Shown piece by piece: positions 24,163 to 34,001 of a stretch of DNA of 64,000 nucleotides. The stretch is from Nemertoderma westbladi (Eukaryota > Xenacoelomorpha > Nemertodermatida > Nemertodermatidae). The notes beneath the pieces are model-generated. The model saw only the letters and a program-made list of their open reading frames with translations, was not told the origin of the DNA and did not search any database. Made by a program: the position numbers and the translations under genes. The stretch covers positions 32,241 through 96,240 of the forward strand of contig JAUCBJ010001654.1 in assembly GCA_032718475.1 (NCBI GenBank), in the 5' to 3' direction. Numbering within the stretch: the first letter of the stretch is position 1; each line of letters starts with the position of its first letter.

Positions 24163-25252
24163 TTATCCTTCACCGGTAACGTGGGGTATTTTTATACCCC
24201 AAATTGATAAGACATTTTAAGTAACATTAAACAGAAAAACACTTGCAATCCCCCTCCCAGAATTTGCCAAATGGTGAAAAAATAAGTTGTGAATTTGTTT
24301 TTTCAATTTGGTTGAAGTCTACCCAACGCTCAATGCCACAAAAGTTATCCCACTACAATCGCGATCATCGTTAACGTCGCGATGGGGCGTTTTGCAACAA
24401 GATATTATCATAGTCAATAGTGAAGCATTAGCTGTGAGAGTGTTTCTCATTTTAGGTTTTTTAGTGGTGTTATGGGTCAAGTATACCATTGCAGTTCCAA
24501 GATGCATAAAATGAGTCAAATACCACCACTGAAACTCAACAAGGTGAAATATATATATATATATATACAGATATATACAGATAGGCCCTATATCACCTCG
24601 CAATAGCAGAAGATCTTGAATTGTAATATGAAATATACACCATGACTGCAAAAGTACTGATGATTTGGTCATAAAATGTGATTATTGTCAAACTAAATTA
24701 TACATTATTGCAGTTACAATGAAACCAAAATGAGACCCAAAAGGACAGAACACCACTAAGAAAGCCTGCAATAAGAATTATTCACATATACTTAGCAATC
24801 TATCGCATATCGCGATTAGGCCGAAGTCTTGGCTTGTGAAATACAGGCCATACACAATACCAGAATACAGTAGCTTCATAATACTGATAATTTGGTCTTA
24901 AAAGTCAAAGTTAAAACATGCCTCTAGCTGTCTAGCAGTCTAGTACAACTAAATCGACCATTGGGGTTCCAATGACACCAAAATGAGTCACAAAGTTCCA
25001 CTAAACCAGCACCATAACGTTATGGGGTATTTTTATACCCCATCTTACCTAACTAAGTTGTTTTCAAATTAAAGGCCCATAACATTTTTCATAAACAAAA
25101 TTTTATGGGTTTGACCCACAGAATCGTTAGATTACAAGTTTTTTGGAAGATACTATGAAGCTGGACATACATAATATGAGAGATTGTCGAAAAATATCAA
25201 AATTAATCCCCTTGGGGTATTATTTTACCCCACGTTACCGGGGAAGGGTTAA
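24163..25252. mobile_element. TTAA-type (piggyBac-like) non-autonomous element
   Basis: The right end, read inward, is TTAACCCTTCCCCGGTAACG followed by TGGGGTA. The left end at 24163 is TTATCCTTCACCGGTAACG followed by TGGGGTA. The palindrome GGGGTATTTTTATACCCC follows the left end and recurs subterminally at about 25031. TTAA targets with CCCTT-type ends are typical of piggyBac elements; here the left TTAA has changed to TTAT, or the true left end is the TTAA at 24128. The interior has three loosely related segments with CCAAAATGAG and no transposase. Confidence 0.5.
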
Positions 25253-25254
25253 AC

Positions 25255-26880
25255 AATCTGTTGAAACGTTCGAGACCTTCGTGCAGCACGTGGCGCACTG
25301 TAACATTGTGTAACAAGCTGTTCAAACGTTTAAGAGGGATTCGCGCAGCACGTGGCGTACTCTGCTTGGTCTAGGCAGGGTCTAGCTAAGCATCTAGCGT
25401 ACAACTGTAGTCATGCCCATGCGGAATGCTGCATGCCCGGCATATAGCCTTACGGACGGACCCTTCCCTGTCTGCCTGTACCTTGTTAGTGTTACAGCAG
25501 TCATCCATCCTACATAGCATCTCAGCAAACGAAATTCAATTTTGCAATGTATGAATAAATTTCTGCAAAAGCATGGTAGGAAGGAATAATGAATTAGGCA
25601 CGAAAAACATATATTTATTGAAAAATGATAGAATTTATGATGGAAATATCCTTGCAGGTCTTTAAAATAAATTTTTTCATTTAGAAAAGTCAAATTTTGG
25701 AGTGAATGAAGGCTATTCCGATTTCGGAATCTATCCTCACACAAAGTTGGAATTATTCCAAAATCGCCTATATCACCGACTGTTGCCGGTATCCTACATG
25801 CTGCATGCCTGCATGGAGGTCTCTTAAACGTTCCAACAGATTGTTTCAGCATGAAGGTCTCCTAAAAGTTTCAACTGATTGTTTGTTACAGTACCCCACG
25901 TCAGCTCAGCACGTGCTGCCCAAAGGTCTCTTAAACGTTTGGGACTCTTACACTTTACCGTGCCATTATAGCAATATTTTGATATAATAAAATGATCTAA
26001 AAATATTTGTTCTAGAACAAAAAATATTTGTTCTAGAAGAAAATTTTTATATTAAATGTATAGATAATATGTTCTAGAACATTAAAAAAAAGAAACAAAA
26101 AATAGCTAGTATAAAAAATTTATACAAAGATAACAAACATACAATAAAAAATTAACATATTCGTTAGTGCTTTGTATTTTTTGTTCTAGAACAAAAAATA
26201 TTTGTTCTAGAACAACATTTTTATATGAAATGTATTGATAATGTTCTAGAACATTTAAATAACAAGAAACAAAAACTAGCTAGCTTGCCATTTTGCAATT
26301 TTTTGATATAATAAAATGATACTGTAGTTTTTAATCTATCATATAATAATTAGGGAAACTAGAAGGAAGTGAAGGTAGTGTACCCGGTTTAGTAACAAAC
26401 AATAAAAACAATAGCTACACAAGACGTAACAAAATGTAATTGTACGTAGAGTAAATTACGGTATCACTTGCGTAAATATATATTATATAGGCCTAGGCCT
26501 AATTATATCAATTATATTTTTTTGAATTATATTGAATATATATGTGGCTCGGCAAACTGTAAGAGAGCTCCTCAGTCCTATTACATTTTACCGTGCCATT
26601 ATAGCAATAGGTGGCACGGCAAACTGTAAGAGAGCCAAACCTTTCAACATATTGTTATAGTTACTCCACGCTGCACGAAGGTCTCTTAAACGTTTCAACG
26701 GATTGTTTCAGTATCCAATGTGCCGCATGAAGGTCTATTAAACGTTTCAACAGATTGTTACAGTACCCCACATGCTGCACGAAGGTCTCAAACGAAGGCC
26801 TCAAACGAAGGCCTCACAGTCTCGAACGTTTCAATGGATTGATTCAGTATCCAACATGCTACCCGAAGTCTTCTGAACAG
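25255..26880. repeat. Scattered 55-60-bp repeat (GGTCTCTTAAACGTTTCAAC family)
   Basis: Units with GAAGGTCTCTTAAACGTTTC, AACAGATTG, and CAGTACCCCACATGCTGCAC occur in direct orientation at about 25812-25945 and about 26667-26880, and inverted at about 25255-25345. A hairpin CCGTGCCA/TGGCACGG lies at about 26590-26620. No gene is seen between them; AT-rich sequence fills the gaps. Confidence 0.65.
26007..26272. repeat. Two ~95-bp direct repeats carrying GTTCTAGAAC palindromes
   Basis: GTTCTAGAAC, or GTTCTAGAAG once, occurs six times (near 26009, 26030, 26071, 26183, 26203 and 26243), three in each of two direct repeats (about 26001-26100 and about 26179-26272). TTCTAGAA fits the nTTCnnGAAn core of heat-shock elements, but the three-pentamer arrays typical of functional elements are not clearly present and no transcript start is nearby. 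Confidence 0.7.
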
Positions 26881-27821
26881 ATTCAATTGACAGCAGACAG
26901 ATTATTCAATTCAGTGTCATGCACGAATCTGTAAATGCATTTCCATTGTCATCTCACTGGTTTCTGGTTTCGTTTTCTTCACTTTTTTTTAGGTGGTTTG
27001 AGTTGGTTTGCAGTGCAGACTTTACTTCACATTCTGATAATATTTATTGACATTCCAGTTTTCGAAATATACTGTAGTTTTACATAGAACAGTAGAATAT
27101 ACAGTCAGACAGTAGTAATAGTAAATGACAGTATAGGCCCCTACACAATGTACAGTACATTGACATATCCCGATCGGGATATATTACCATATTGTTATTA
27201 TTATTATTATCAACACTCAGACCATGGTAAAATAAACATTCATGCGATAAACATAATAAATTATGCATGCACTAAATTATAAGTAGGCCCTAATTATAAA
27301 AGGGGAGAAGACTGCCCAGGCTTTAACTGCACTTATGGGGGCCATACACTAACAATCCAGAATGATGAAACTTATTAATATAAAATAAGGTATGAACATT
27401 AATTAAAGAAAGCAAATACACTATAAATAAAGCAAGGAACATTGATTATATCTATTTACTAAATATTAAAGCGAATAAAAACTAATGAAAAAGTAGTGAA
27501 GCAGAAACCGTACCGATACTAAAAACCAATTAATTACAATGACGAATCTGAATTAAAAATAAGTAAAAAATAATTAATTAAAAAATAGTTAAAAAGGATC
27601 ACGCCAAGTTTCTATCAAATTTGCAAAAATGCAGCAAATCAACATCGAGTAATTTATGTGAAAAGAGAGTAAGCTCTCTGAATCTACTACTATTGCGTCT
27701 AATGCATTCCATATTGGAATCGTATGATTGGCAAACGAAAATTTCGAAATTTGCAGTCTACTGTAGTTAACCAATAGCTTCAAATAATCAATTTACAAAA
27801 TTGAAATATTTCAAAATTTGG
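26881..27821. other. AT-rich intergenic sequence
   Basis: No gene seen. It holds an 18-bp perfect palindrome ATATCCCGATCGGGATAT at 27165-27182. Confidence 0.5.
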
Positions 27822-28238
27822 GGCTGGCACCAAAATTTGGCACCCGCCACTAAAAACAAGATTAAAATTTCTAGCTTATTTTATATGAATTCCTTTTAGT
27901 TATTTTCAGTTAGTCTTTTAGTTAGTAGCGTTAGTTTCAGAGAGGGGGAGGGGGGGGGGGGAGTGTTATATTGACTGACATGGGCAGAAACTCCAGTACT
28001 CATTTAGCTACCATTTAAGGATGCAAGGCAGAGATGCCTCGCCAAACCCTTCAAAGCATTCGTGACGAAACGAAAACTACCTTGGCCCCCATGCCGGGGT
28101 TGAACCCACAACCTCCGTGAGATGTGAATTCAATATAACAAATACACCAAGGTGGACTCTGAACCAAGGTGGAACAAGTGTCAGATACCGTCAGATCAGA
28201 TCAGATAAGGACAGACGTTTTAGCCATCCTACTTATTT
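27822..28238 (+). repeat. Dispersed repeat family, copy C (left half)
   Basis: Matches 21752-22200 in order: ACCAAAATTTGGCACC, TTAGTCTTTTAGTTAGTA, a G-rich run in place of the C run, TAAGGATGCAAGGCAGAGAT, the tRNA-like segment, then the left arm GATCAGATAAGGACAGACG. It stops abruptly after CATCCTACTTATTTTT, inside the loop of the inverted repeat. Confidence 0.8.
28079..28153 (-). repeat. tRNA-derived segment (SINE-head-like), copy 2
   Basis: Same ends (ACCTTGG/CCAAGGT on the minus strand) and B-box-like motif as copy 1, but 75 nt long because a 7-bp insertion seen in copy 1 is absent and one C is added. The A-box-like region has decayed (TGGTGTATTTGTTA). Confidence 0.6.
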
Positions 28239-28456
28239 TTCCAACCCTATACTGCTATACCGGAGGCTACCCCTGCCTGCCTGCTATAGGATATAAATTA
28301 TTTTTGTCTTTTTGGGTAAGTTTTTGGGGTAATATTGTGTTTTTGGGTGTTTTTTTGTATTTTTTTGTGTGTATTTTTGGGTAATTTTGTGTTTTTTTGG
28401 GTAATTCGTAGGACCGGATTTTATAGTCTTATTACAGTTAGGTACCGGTACAATGG

Positions 28457-28592
28457 GCAAATCTGGCAACCTCAACAGTTGCCAGATCTGGCAACCTCAA
28501 CAGTTGCCAGATCTGGCAACCTCAACAGTTGCCACATCTGGCAACCTCAACAGTTGCCACATCTGGCAATGTTTATTGCCACATCTGGCAAC
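28457..28592. repeat. 25-bp palindromic minisatellite
   Basis: About five units of ATCTGGCAACCTCAACAG plus TTGCCAG. Unit junctions form the 18-bp palindrome GTTGCCAGATCTGGCAAC; later junctions have GCCACATC, one mismatch. The related palindrome GGTTGCCATTTTTGGCAACC lies at about 28871-28890, with a partial form near 28818. Confidence 0.9.
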
Positions 28593-29204
28593 TTTTAGTT
28601 TTTCGAATTTTCGCACGCCCAAACAGCCAGAAGAAAAATCGCATTTTGGTACGGTAAATAGGTAAGTGAAAAGAACCCGAAATTAAAATATAATTGACCG
28701 TACAGCAGTACCGTAGGCCCCTATAAGAAAAAAATCTTCGTCTGAATTTCTCTTACAGTCTTAGCTGTTCAGCTGTTAGCAATAGGCCAAACCCGAAATG
28801 TAACTAAAATAATTATTGCCATTTTTGGCAACCATTAGACTGTTAGAATTTCAGAATTAAGTAAAATAATGGTTGCCATTTTTGGCAACCATTATTCTGT
28901 TATTATTGGGCTTGGGCAGCACTGTCAGTTACTCTGTCATTGTAAATTACTTAAAAATTGCTAACTGCTTGCTTGCTTACCCTAGTCGAGTTGTGATGTG
29001 GTGATTTAGAACTGCTCGTGCTGTACGTATCCATTCTACTGTTAGTGAAGAAGTAAAGGATTGCGATAATGATTGATATACAGGCATATCAGCCTCATTT
29101 TCAATTAGACAGCACTGTGACCGGGCCCAGCCAGGATTGAGATAATGTCAGAATGTGCACTCAGCTAATGTTATTTACAGATTTACTAACCTACAGACGT
29201 CTCA
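28593..29204. other. Intergenic sequence upstream of the LINE remnant and WASHC2
   Basis: No gene seen. It contains the TTGCCA...TGGCAA palindromes noted with the neighbouring 25-bp repeat. Confidence 0.45.
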
Positions 29205-29400
29205 TTGGTTCCCCCAAGCTTGACACTAGAACAAAGTCGCCTCCGCTTTGCAGGACATTGCTTTCGCCGTGAGCAAATCTAGATCTAGATCTAGCAAATG
29301 ACATGGGTGATAGGATAGGGAGCTGTGGCGGCGCAATTGTGTCGACAAGCCGGCACAGCATTCTCTTAAAAATGCACCTGCAATGCAGCATGCCGATCCT
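29205..29400 (+). pseudogene. LINE ORF2 C-terminal remnant (short copy)
   Basis: One frame reads QSRLRFAGHCFRRE and then hits stops in a TAGATC run. The RLRFAGHCFRR motif is common near the C-terminus of LINE ORF2 proteins. The flanking sequence (AAGCTTGACACTA, GCCTCCGCTTTGC, AGCCGGCA) matches 52455-52720, but the middle is deleted. A dead fragment of the same family. Confidence 0.5.
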
Positions 29401-29536
29401 AATAGTAGTAGTAGCCTACTGGTAATACAGTAATAAATACCAAGTACCTTAATCTACAATCTCATAATACAGTAATAATATATATATATATTATATTGGC
29501 CTAAAGTGTATGATCTTGATCTATGATAGTTTAGAA

Positions 29537-32500
29537 ATGGAAGAACAATCAAATACAAACTCACCCACCGCAGGTCATCAAGACCAGAGAAAATCATGGG
29601 AACGGGTTTGGTCTACAGATGACATTCGCAGCGGTGCAGGAAACTGGTCGCTAGCATCGGATGCAGGTTTGCTGCTGAAGCTACAGAACTGGTCGAGCAC
29701 ATTGGTAAGCGCTACTCACACCACCGAGGGTCATGTAGAAGACCTCAACCACTCCCTCAAGGGTGTAGACTGCCAACTCAGGAACATCTTCAATAACTTC
29801 AACATGTTGGAGAACCAGCAATACGTAGAGAACCGAATCGATCCGTCGCATCTCGCTGCTGAAACGGAGGAACAGCCATCGGCACCGGCAGAACGCACTA
29901 AAGCAGAACGCGAACTGGAACTGGTTTCCGCTGTGAAGGCTGCAGTTGAGTTGGGACTCTCGGTTATGGAGAATGCGTTCCAACGACTCGACGTTAACAT
30001 CGCTGTTGACGACTCTGAGGATGAAGAAGGATTTGCCAGCGATCCCATCCTCGAACCCAAGGATCTATATGCTCACCGTCCACTGCCATTCATCATCGGA
30101 ACCAACGAGTTCATGCAGGATGACTCGTGTGGGTTGGCCGACCAGTCTGATGAAGATGAAGGTTCCGAAGAGATTGTAGAAGGCCTCGTTGAGAAAGTGG
30201 AGGAAACCGATGAAGATTCGTCAAGTAGCGTCGAGTCCAGCGACGTTAGTGACTCCGGGAAGCCGCCTGTTGCTATTAGTAGATCGCTGCAACCGATGAC
30301 GTCATCAAGCGATGACGAGGTGTCACTTCCGGGTGTACCATCGGGTCCAGCTCCCCCTGTAGACTACTCAACAGCCTCATCAGTAGAAGATGATTCTTTA
30401 TTCACGTCCAAATCAGGATTATTCGCCTCCGGGGCGACTCGATTCAGCGACGAAGAGGACGACATCTTCACAGAGAAACCCACCAGTAAACCGCGACTTC
30501 CTCCCGGTGCGGTATCGGTGTTCGCACCGCCGGGAGTTGTTGCTAGGAAACCAAGTGGTCCGGAAACCCCAGAGGTCAAACCAACGGAAGTAAAACAACC
30601 TGAAGCGAAACCAAGGAAAAGCAACGTGTTTGAGGATTCGGATTCAGACGATTTATTCTCCTTCGCGAAGAAATCAGAGGAACCCAAACGGAAGACCAAC
30701 ACGTTTCTGTCGATCGAGTCAGATTCCTCGCCTCCACCTCCCCGTGCCGTAGTCCCGTCCAGCCCAGCAGCAGCAGCCCCGCCCACCCGCCCCGCTACTC
30801 TCAGTCTCTTCGACGACAACGCGGATGACGACACTGACGACGACCTGTTTGGAGACATCGACCCGGTCCGTCATGACCCCGTGGACAAACAGAGGACCGG
30901 CACCGGGGTGTTCCGCAACGAGGGGCTCCTCTTCAGTTCCTCCGGACAGATGGATGATGTCCCGGATTACGATCTGTTCACTCCGACTACACCCACCTCT
31001 ACAGTCGGTTCATCTGGTGGCATACCCATTGCGAAGGCGGATAAACCCATCTCTGAGTCCGAGAAAACCGTCCCGGAAATGGAAACAACGGATAAGAAAA
31101 TGGGGAAGACAGCAGCAGATTCAGAAATTCTCAGCCCCGAAAAACCGCTAGTGACTCCCAAGAAAGAAGTTGCGGTTAAAAAACCGTTTGGTGGTGTTTC
31201 TATGTTCGGTGGAGTCAAACCATTCGGTTCGGATTCCGACAGCGATGATCTGTTCTCTACACCAAAATCGAAACCCGTGCAAAAAGTGAAGGAAAGCAAC
31301 CGGGAGAGTGTTGTCCCACCCCTGAGTCAGGACAGTGTTGTGCCAGAGGACAGCCCCTCCGTGATCAAAAAAACCAATAAACCGATTAAATCATCTTCGG
31401 TTTTCCTTGACGATTCAGATGATGATGATTTGTTCAAGTTACCGAAATTAAACAAGTCCGTTTTCTCAGACGCTAAGAATAAATCCGATTCGTCGGAAAG
31501 TCTGGATGATTTGTTTGCTGTTACACCAAAGGGGTTAAACGAAAAGTCTATGAATAATGAGTCTGTCCCAGTCAAACGCGTGTCTTCCTCAGAAAACCCT
31601 GACAGAGCTGAATCACTTTTTGACAAAAAATCTGAATCACCGATATCTCCTATTGACAAATATAATAAATTGACAACACAGAAAACATTCAAAACTGATT
31701 CAATCTCATCACCTCTTGACAAAACTGCACTTCTTGGCAAAACTAATTCAATCTCATCACCTCTTAACAAGACGGATTCAATCAAATCACCTCTTGACAA
31801 AACGGCACCTCCGGAGAAAACTGCTCCTCTTGGCAAAACTGATTCGATCTCATCACCTCTTGACAAAACTGATTTAATCAAATCACCTCTTGACAAAACT
31901 GATTTAATCACATCACCTCTTGACAAAACTGATTTAATCAAATCACCTCTTGACAAAACGGCACCTCCGGACAAAACTGCTCCTCTTGGCAAAACTGATT
32001 CGATCTCATCACCTCTTGACAAAACTGATTTAATCAAATCACCTCTTGACAAAACTGATTCAATCACATCACCTCTTGACAAAACTGATTCAATCAAATC
32101 ACCTCTTGACAAAACTGATTTAATCAAATCACCTCTTGACAAAACGGCACCTCCGGACAAAACTGCTCCTCTTGGCAAAACTGATTCGATCTCATCACCT
32201 CTTGATAAAACTGATTCAATCAAATCACCTCTTGAAAAAACTGATTCAATCACATCACCTCTTGGCAAAACCGTTTCTGTAAAATCACCCCTTGGCAATA
32301 CTAACTCAACCACATCACCCATTGGCAAACTGAATTTACCAGTAATTCCCCCGTTTAGCAAGTCGGACTCAACGCTAACCCCCGGGGACCAGACCGACTA
32401 TCTCCGTCCAGAGGCCATCGCCGACTCGCCCCGCCAGTCTAGGAAGTCACGACCTCGTCCGAAGTCTGCGTTCTACCCCGTCGGCTCCAACAAACTACCG

Positions 32501-33733
32501 GGCCTTGTCATCAACCCGGTGGCCCTGCTCCCTGGGGCCCGGCCCCCTCCCCGCAACGCCGCCCCACAAGCCGTCATCGACTTCGATTCGGCCGCCGATA
32601 CCTCCAAACAGAACCTCGGATCGCTGACCAAAAACAGGGCGGCCTTACCGCGCAACAGACGGCCTCCCGGCAAGCGGCAGCAGTCGGCGAGTTCAGTGAG
32701 TACCGACGGAAAGAACACCTCCGGGGTTCCTGATGTCACGCCAACCGAGACTAAACCACAGATCGATCCTTTAGTTGCGTCTACTGACAAGCGTGGAGGC
32801 TTGCAGTCAGCCAAACTTACACAACCATCGCCTGTACTCGACAACCAACCAACACCCCATGATGTAATAGATGCACCCATGTTGGTATCACCCACTACAA
32901 AGCCATCTGATGTAGTCCCACCCACTACAAAGCCATCTGGTGTAGCCCCACCCACTACAAAGCCATCTGGTGTAGCCCCACCCACTACAAAGCCATCTGG
33001 TGTAGCCCCACCCACTACAAAGCCATCTGGTGTAGCCCCACCCACTACAAAGCCATCTGGTGTAGCCCCACCCACTACAAAGCCATCTGGTGTAGCCCCA
33101 CCCACTACAAAGCCACCTGGTGTAGCCCCACCCACTACAAAGCCATCTGATGTAGTCCCACCCACTACAAAGCCATCTGGTGTAGCCACATCCAAATCAC
33201 TAGAACCACCTGTACCAATTCCATTTCCTGTAGAACCTCGTGGTTCTGTTTCGCAGATTCTAGAACAAACTGGTTCAGTTTCGGAAACAGGAGAACCACC
33301 AGTACCCAAGGCAACCATTCTAGAACCACCTGTATCCACTCCTGTTGTTCCCAAAGGATCGATACGAGACAGCGATATATTCGGTGATACAACCGATATC
33401 TTTTCTGATCTTCCAAAATTGTCGAAATCGCCACGATCGAAAAAAAGAAATCCGAGAGATAAAGAGCGTAAGGAGCAGTCTGTAGATATCTTCGCCGCTG
33501 AGTCGAAGGATATCTTTGGGGGCGGTGCCGCCGATATATTCGCCAATCCCAAAAGTAAAGATAACGCTGTCGAAGATATATTCGCTACAGATTCACCCTC
33601 AACAAAGCGCAAAGCGAAATCTAAATCGTCAAACAAATCGAATAAGTCAGGTTCTACTGGGAGCAGAGCAGTCGATTCAATATTCGAAACAAATTCCTCG
33701 ATATTTGATGATCCACTCCAAAATAATAAATAA
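29537..33733 (+). CDS. WASHC2: WASH complex subunit 2 (FAM21), single-exon ORF, 1398 aa
   Basis: WASHC2 links the endosomal WASH/Arp2/3-activating complex to retromer and actin capping protein. The head (about residues 20-200) has the conserved WSLASDAGLL, the CRLHNVFNDF-like DCQLRNIFNNFNMLENQQYV, and EPKDLYAHRPLPFIIG. The long acidic tail carries about twenty LFa-type motifs (DDLFSFAK, DDDLFGDID, YDLFTPT, DDDLFKLPK, DIFSDLPK, EDIFATD and others) that bind VPS35 in the human protein. INPVALLPGA near 992 and a basic RNRRPPGKRQ near 1040 match the capping-protein-binding region. The C-terminus SIFDDPL is as in human FAM21. I chose the ATG at 29537 for its better context (G at -3 and +4); an in-frame ATG at 29510 would add nine residues. 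No intron interrupts the frame, unlike the many-exon vertebrate gene. An AATAAA at 33725-33730 overlaps the stop. Confidence 0.93.
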   Translation: MEEQSNTNSPTAGHQDQRKSWERVWSTDDIRSGAGNWSLASDAGLLLKLQNWSSTLVSATHTTEGHVEDLNHSLKGVDCQLRNIFNNFNMLENQQYVENRIDPSHLAAETEEQPSAPAERTKAERELELVSAVKAAVELGLSVMENAFQRLDVNIAVDDSEDEEGFASDPILEPKDLYAHRPLPFIIGTNEFMQDDSCGLADQSDEDEGSEEIVEGLVEKVEETDEDSSSSVESSDVSDSGKPPVAISRSLQPMTSSSDDEVSLPGVPSGPAPPVDYSTASSVEDDSLFTSKSGLFASGATRFSDEEDDIFTEKPTSKPRLPPGAVSVFAPPGVVARKPSGPETPEVKPTEVKQPEAKPRKSNVFEDSDSDDLFSFAKKSEEPKRKTNTFLSIESDSSPPPPRAVVPSSPAAAAPPTRPATLSLFDDNADDDTDDDLFGDIDPVRHDPVDKQRTGTGVFRNEGLLFSSSGQMDDVPDYDLFTPTTPTSTVGSSGGIPIAKADKPISESEKTVPEMETTDKKMGKTAADSEILSPEKPLVTPKKEVAVKKPFGGVSMFGGVKPFGSDSDSDDLFSTPKSKPVQKVKESNRESVVPPLSQDSVVPEDSPSVIKKTNKPIKSSSVFLDDSDDDDLFKLPKLNKSVFSDAKNKSDSSESLDDLFAVTPKGLNEKSMNNESVPVKRVSSSENPDRAESLFDKKSESPISPIDKYNKLTTQKTFKTDSISSPLDKTALLGKTNSISSPLNKTDSIKSPLDKTAPPEKTAPLGKTDSISSPLDKTDLIKSPLDKTDLITSPLDKTDLIKSPLDKTAPPDKTAPLGKTDSISSPLDKTDLIKSPLDKTDSITSPLDKTDSIKSPLDKTDLIKSPLDKTAPPDKTAPLGKTDSISSPLDKTDSIKSPLEKTDSITSPLGKTVSVKSPLGNTNSTTSPIGKLNLPVIPPFSKSDSTLTPGDQTDYLRPEAIADSPRQSRKSRPRPKSAFYPVGSNKLPGLVINPVALLPGARPPPRNAAPQAVIDFDSAADTSKQNLGSLTKNRAALPRNRRPPGKRQQSASSVSTDGKNTSGVPDVTPTETKPQIDPLVASTDKRGGLQSAKLTQPSPVLDNQPTPHDVIDAPMLVSPTTKPSDVVPPTTKPSGVAPPTTKPSGVAPPTTKPSGVAPPTTKPSGVAPPTTKPSGVAPPTTKPSGVAPPTTKPPGVAPPTTKPSDVVPPTTKPSGVATSKSLEPPVPIPFPVEPRGSVSQILEQTGSVSETGEPPVPKATILEPPVSTPVVPKGSIRDSDIFGDTTDIFSDLPKLSKSPRSKKRNPRDKERKEQSVDIFAAESKDIFGGGAADIFANPKSKDNAVEDIFATDSPSTKRKAKSKSSNKSNKSGSTGSRAVDSIFETNSSIFDDPLQNNK
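31700..32310 (+). repeat. In-frame 30-bp repeat in WASHC2 (SPLDKT units)
   Basis: Sixteen SPL[DNEG][KN]T units, usually spaced ten residues apart (DKTDSIKSPL), are grouped into larger blocks that each end APPDKTAPLGKT. The repeat lies in the disordered tail between LFa motifs. It adds Ser-Pro sites but no recognisable domain. Confidence 0.9.
32889..33188 (+). repeat. In-frame 30-bp repeat in WASHC2 (PTTKPSGVAP, ten units)
   Basis: Ten exact-length 30-bp units encode PTTKPSGVAP or the variants PSDVVP and PPGVAP. Nucleotide identity between units is almost complete, so the expansion is recent. The first and ninth units share the SDVV variant, suggesting block copying. Confidence 0.95.
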
Positions 33734-33993
33734 TCTATTTATTCACTTACATAATTAATTATAACTTATTTATTTATTTCAAAATTATATTTTTGCGATA
33801 ATTATTTGCAAAATATCGTGAACTTGTACGAAACATATTGCTAATTTGCGACCTTGTTTAACGGTGCGTTGTAACGACGCCTTACGTACGATGTGGCGCT
33901 GCGCGTCTGGTATGGTTACAGAATATTAGCTAAGCAGAATGTTAGCGAAAACTGCAAACGTTAAATTTGGAACAACTTTTTGCTTTTGTTAAC
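33734..33993. other. WASHC2 3' flank
   Basis: AT-rich sequence directly after the stop, up to the hAT insertion site. No poly-A tract of the kind left by a young retrocopy is visible. Confidence 0.5.
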
Positions 33994-34001
33994 GATAATA
34001 T

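Noticed and set aside
31327-33636. 344- and 387-residue frames antisense to WASHC2
   Set aside because: They are shadows of the coding repeats and tail of WASHC2, with no independent domain.
33734-33993. Poly-A tail proving WASHC2 is a recent retrocopy
   Set aside because: The sequence is AT-rich but has no A tract or flanking duplication; the retrocopy hypothesis remains untested.
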